Source: Comamonadaceae bacterium
Lineage (GTDB): Bacteria; Pseudomonadota; Gammaproteobacteria; Burkholderiales; Burkholderiaceae_C
DNA length: 64,000 nucleotides
Reading direction: 5' to 3'
Assembly (NCBI GenBank): GCA_947476285.1
Contig: CANJPU010000027.1
Span: 1 to 64,000 of the forward strand
Shown here: positions 61,012 to 64,000 of the stretch, piece after piece
Layout of the letters: each line of letters starts with the position of its first letter
Position numbering within the stretch: the stretch's first letter is position 1
The notes under the pieces: generated by a model
The model's database searches: none
What the model was told of the DNA's origin: nothing
What the model saw: the letters and a program-made list of their open reading frames with translations, nothing else
Position numbers and translations under genes: made by a program

Positions 61012-63300
61012 TCAATCTTTCACGCAGTCCGCGTAGTAGCGGACCTTGCCGTCCGCTGCGGCCTCCTCCACCAAGCCGTGGATGTCGGTCTCAAAGCCCG
61101 GGCACTGCAGGTTGAACTCGCGCGAGAATTTGAGGTAATCCACGATTTTCTTGTTGAACACTTCACCTGGAATCAGCAGAGGAATGCCGGGTGGGTAAGG
61201 CGTTACCAGCGAAGTGGTGATCCGCCCTGCCAGGTGGTCTATCTCCACCCGCTCGGTCTTGCGGTGGGCTATGTAGGCGAACGCGTCGCTGGGCTTCATG
61301 GCCGGCGTTAAATCGCTCAGGTACATGTCAGTGGTCAGGCGGGCGATGTCGTACTTGGCGTACAGCTCATGCACATGCTGGCACAGATCGGCCAGGCCCA
61401 TGCGCTCGTAGCGCGGAAACTGCTGGCAGAACTCGGGCAAGATGCGCCACATCGGCTGGTTGCGCGCGTAGTCGTCCTTGAACTGCTGCAAGGCCGACAG
61501 CAACGTGTTCCAACGGCCCTTGGTGATGCCGATGGTGAACAGGATGAAGAAACTATAGAGCCCGGTTTTCTCCACGATGATGCCGTGCTCGGCCAGGAAG
61601 CGGGTGACGATGCTGGCCGGAATGCCAGTCTTGGAGAACTTGCCATTGAGGTCCAGGCCGGGCGTGACGATGGTGGACTTGATCGGGTCCAGCATATTAA
61701 AGCCCTCGGCCAGATTGCCAAAGCCGTGCCAGTTGCGCGCCGGGTTCTGGCCCGTCTTGGCAGTGCGTGTCTCGCCCTGAAGAATCCAGTCCTCTGCGCT
61801 GCCAATGCCCTCGTCGGCCAGCTTGTCCGGCCCCCAGACCTTGAACCACCAGTCTTCGCCGTATTCGAGATCGACCTTGCGCATCGCGCGGCGAAAGTCC
61901 AGCGCCTCCAGGATGCTTTCTTCCACCAGTGCGGTGCCACCGGGCGGCTCCATCATGGCGGCGGCCACGTCGCAGCTCGCGATGATCGCGTACTGCGGGC
62001 TGGTGGAGGTGTGCATCAGGTAGGCCTCGTTGAACAAGTGCCGGTCCAGCTTGCGGTTTTGCGAATCTTGCACCAGCACATGGCTGGCCTGGCTGATGCC
62101 CGCCAGCAACTTGTGGGTGGATTGCGTCGCGAAGGTGAGCGATTCACGCGGCCGCACCCGGTTCTTGCCCATGGCATGGTAGGAGCCGTAGAACCTGTGA
62201 AAAGCCGCGTGCGGCAGCCAGGCTTCGTCAAAATGCAGCGTGTCCACATAGCCGTCAAGCATGTTCTTGATGGTCTCGGTGTTGTAGATCACACCGTCGT
62301 AGGTGGACTGGGTGAGCGTCATCACCCGTGGCTTGACTTTGTCGGCATCGACACCCTTGAGCAGTGGGTTGTCCCTGATCTTGGCCTTGATGGCCTCGGG
62401 CTCGAACTCGCTCTTGGGGATGGGGCCGATGATGCCGAAATGATTGCGCGTGGGCTTCATGAAAACCGGAATCGAGCCAGTCATGATGATGGCGTGCAAG
62501 ATTGACTTGTGGCAGTTGCGGTCCACCACCACCACATCGCCCGGTGCCACCGTGTGGTGCCAGACCATCTTGTTGGAAGTGCTGGTGCCGTTGGTCACGA
62601 AGAAGCAATGGTCGGCATTGAAGATGCGCGCCGCGTTGCGCTCACTGGCCGCCACCGGGCCGGTGTGGTCCAGCAACTGGCCCAGCTCATCGACCGCATT
62701 GCACACGTCCGCCCGCAACATGTTCTCGCCAAAGAACTGATGGAACATCTGCCCCACCGGGCTCTTGAGAAACGCGACGCCACCTGAGTGGCCCGGGCAA
62801 TGCCATGAGTAAGAGCCGTCTTCTGCGTAGTCGAGCAAGGCCTTGAAGAACGGCGGCTGCACGCCTTCCAGATAGCTCTTGGCCTCGCGGATGATGTGCC
62901 GGGCCACGAATTCGGGCGTGTCCTCGAACATGTGGATGAAGCCGTGCAACTCGCGCAGGATGTCGTTTGGAATATGCCGCGAAGTCTTGGTCTCTCCGTG
63001 CACATAGATCGGCACATCGGTGTTCTTGCGCCGCACCTCCTCGATGAAGCTGCGCAGATTCAGCACGGCGGGGTCCAGATCAGGCCCCGGTGTGAACTCT
63101 TCGTCGTCGATGGACAAGATAAACGCGCTGGCGCGGCTTTGCTGCTGAGCAAACTGCGACAGATCGCCATAGCGGGTGACGCCCAGTACCTCAAAGCCCT
63201 CCGCCTCAATGGCTTGCGCAAGCGCGCGAATGCCCAGCCCGGACGAATTCTCCGAGCGGTAGTCCTCGTCGATGATGACGATAGGAAAGCGAAATTTCAT
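61012..63300 (-). CDS. Arginine/lysine/ornithine decarboxylase (fold type I PLP)
   Basis: PGHSGGVAFLKSPVGQMFHQFFGENMLRADVCNAVDELGQLLDHTGP; STHKLLAGISQASHVLVQ (PLP lysine). Confidence 0.94.
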   Translation of the reverse strand: MKFRFPIVIIDEDYRSENSSGLGIRALAQAIEAEGFEVLGVTRYGDLSQFAQQQSRASAFILSIDDEEFTPGPDLDPAVLNLRSFIEEVRRKNTDVPIYVHGETKTSRHIPNDILRELHGFIHMFEDTPEFVARHIIREAKSYLEGVQPPFFKALLDYAEDGSYSWHCPGHSGGVAFLKSPVGQMFHQFFGENMLRADVCNAVDELGQLLDHTGPVAASERNAARIFNADHCFFVTNGTSTSNKMVWHHTVAPGDVVVVDRNCHKSILHAIIMTGSIPVFMKPTRNHFGIIGPIPKSEFEPEAIKAKIRDNPLLKGVDADKVKPRVMTLTQSTYDGVIYNTETIKNMLDGYVDTLHFDEAWLPHAAFHRFYGSYHAMGKNRVRPRESLTFATQSTHKLLAGISQASHVLVQDSQNRKLDRHLFNEAYLMHTSTSPQYAIIASCDVAAAMMEPPGGTALVEESILEALDFRRAMRKVDLEYGEDWWFKVWGPDKLADEGIGSAEDWILQGETRTAKTGQNPARNWHGFGNLAEGFNMLDPIKSTIVTPGLDLNGKFSKTGIPASIVTRFLAEHGIIVEKTGLYSFFILFTIGITKGRWNTLLSALQQFKDDYARNQPMWRILPEFCQQFPRYERMGLADLCQHVHELYAKYDIARLTTDMYLSDLTPAMKPSDAFAYIAHRKTERVEIDHLAGRITTSLVTPYPPGIPLLIPGEVFNKKIVDYLKFSREFNLQCPGFETDIHGLVEEAAADGKVRYYADCVKD

Positions 63301-63439
63301 GGGGCGGCTTTCAATACAAAGGGCCGAAAAAGCGGAAAACAGGCGCGAAGTGTATGCAAATAAAAAGGCCCCCTTGTTGCGCCCGATCGGATTTCAACCA
63401 AAATGTGGTGTCACCAACACATAAGCATTAGGAGAGTCC

Positions 63440-63865
63440 ATGGCTGAATCCACCATCTGGTGGCTGTTGACGGGCACCGCAGTCGCCGTCGAATTGCTCA
63501 CCGGCACCTTCTACCTGCTGATGCTCGCGCTCGGCATGGCGGCTGGCGCGCTGGCCGCACATGCGGGCCTGGGCACCACGGCCCAACTCATCACGGCGGC
63601 AGCAGTGGGCGGTGGCGCGGTGGCAGCCTGGCATCAGCAGCGCCGCAAACACCCCAAGGCGCTCGCCCCGTCGGCCAACCATGATGTGAACATGGACGTT
63701 GGCGAAACCGTGCATGTCGATGCCTGGAACAGCGATGGCACGGCCAACGTCAAGTACCGCGGCGCCAACTGGACCGTGATCGCCCTGGACGGCGTGGTGC
63801 ACGGCACAGGCGCGCACCGCGTGCGCGAAGTCGTGGGCAGCCGCCTGGTCGTCGAAAAAATCTGA
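63440..63865 (+). CDS. NfeD-family membrane protein
   Basis: LTGTFYLLMLALGMAAGALAAHAG...GETVHVDAWNSDGTANVKYRGANWTVIAL. Confidence 0.85.
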   Translation: MAESTIWWLLTGTAVAVELLTGTFYLLMLALGMAAGALAAHAGLGTTAQLITAAAVGGGAVAAWHQQRRKHPKALAPSANHDVNMDVGETVHVDAWNSDGTANVKYRGANWTVIALDGVVHGTGAHRVREVVGSRLVVEKI

Positions 63866-63888
63866 TCCCCCAACTGGAGCACAACTCA

Positions 63889-64000
63889 ATGGAAATCGCA
63901 CTCATCCTGTTCGTCGTAGCCGTCATCTTCGTGGTGCGCGCCATCAAGGTCGTACCCCAGCAAAACGCCTGGGTGGTAGAGCGCCTGGGCAAGTACCACT
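63889..64000 (+). CDS. SPFH/stomatin-family protein, N-terminus only (runs off window)
   Basis: MEIALILFVVAVIFVVRAIKVVPQQNAWVVERLGKYH; follows NfeD as usual. Confidence 0.85.
   Translation, partial: MEIALILFVVAVIFVVRAIKVVPQQNAWVVERLGKYH

Noticed and set aside
61369-62505. 378-aa plus-strand ORF antisense to the Arg/Lys/Orn decarboxylase
   Set aside because: Mirrors codon bias of the real minus-strand gene; no recognisable domain.

Overview
The window looks like a GC-rich beta-proteobacterial chromosome, most like Comamonadaceae/Burkholderiales; this is inferred from gene content and order only. It has four parts. (1) 1-11.2 kb is a mosaic accessory region: an IS3-type element edge truncating a methyltransferase gene, a TadA-hydrolase fusion, a PrdB/GrdB-like gene interrupted in frame by UGA in a U-x-x-C-T context (candidate selenoprotein), an AbiEi/AbiEii system, a 241-bp direct duplication of part of the UGA-containing gene, a guaA-3'-end-like repeat, and a HipBA module with a truncated third gene. 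(2) 11.2-27.1 kb is a housekeeping backbone: guaA, guaB, rnfH, a RatA-like gene, smpB, typA, truB, rbfA, infB, nusA, rimP. (3) 27.4-53.5 kb is a large catabolic region: CoA-transferases, acyl-CoA ligases, FAS1/MaoC-like dehydratases, Bug protein, ABC transporter, two MR/MLE enolases, TauD-like dioxygenase, cyclase, class II aldolase and IclR regulators. It carries a 16-bp perfect palindrome and four copies of a 17-bp GTTTC-N7-GAAAC motif. (4) 53.5-64 kb holds MazEF-like, arfB, a yejABEF-type transporter, fabI, an Arg/Lys/Orn decarboxylase, NfeD and an SPFH protein start. The most notable observation is the in-frame UGA gene at 5489..6694, with a hairpin just downstream that resembles a bacterial SECIS. 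All calls come from reading the sequence and supplied ORFs; no searches were run.
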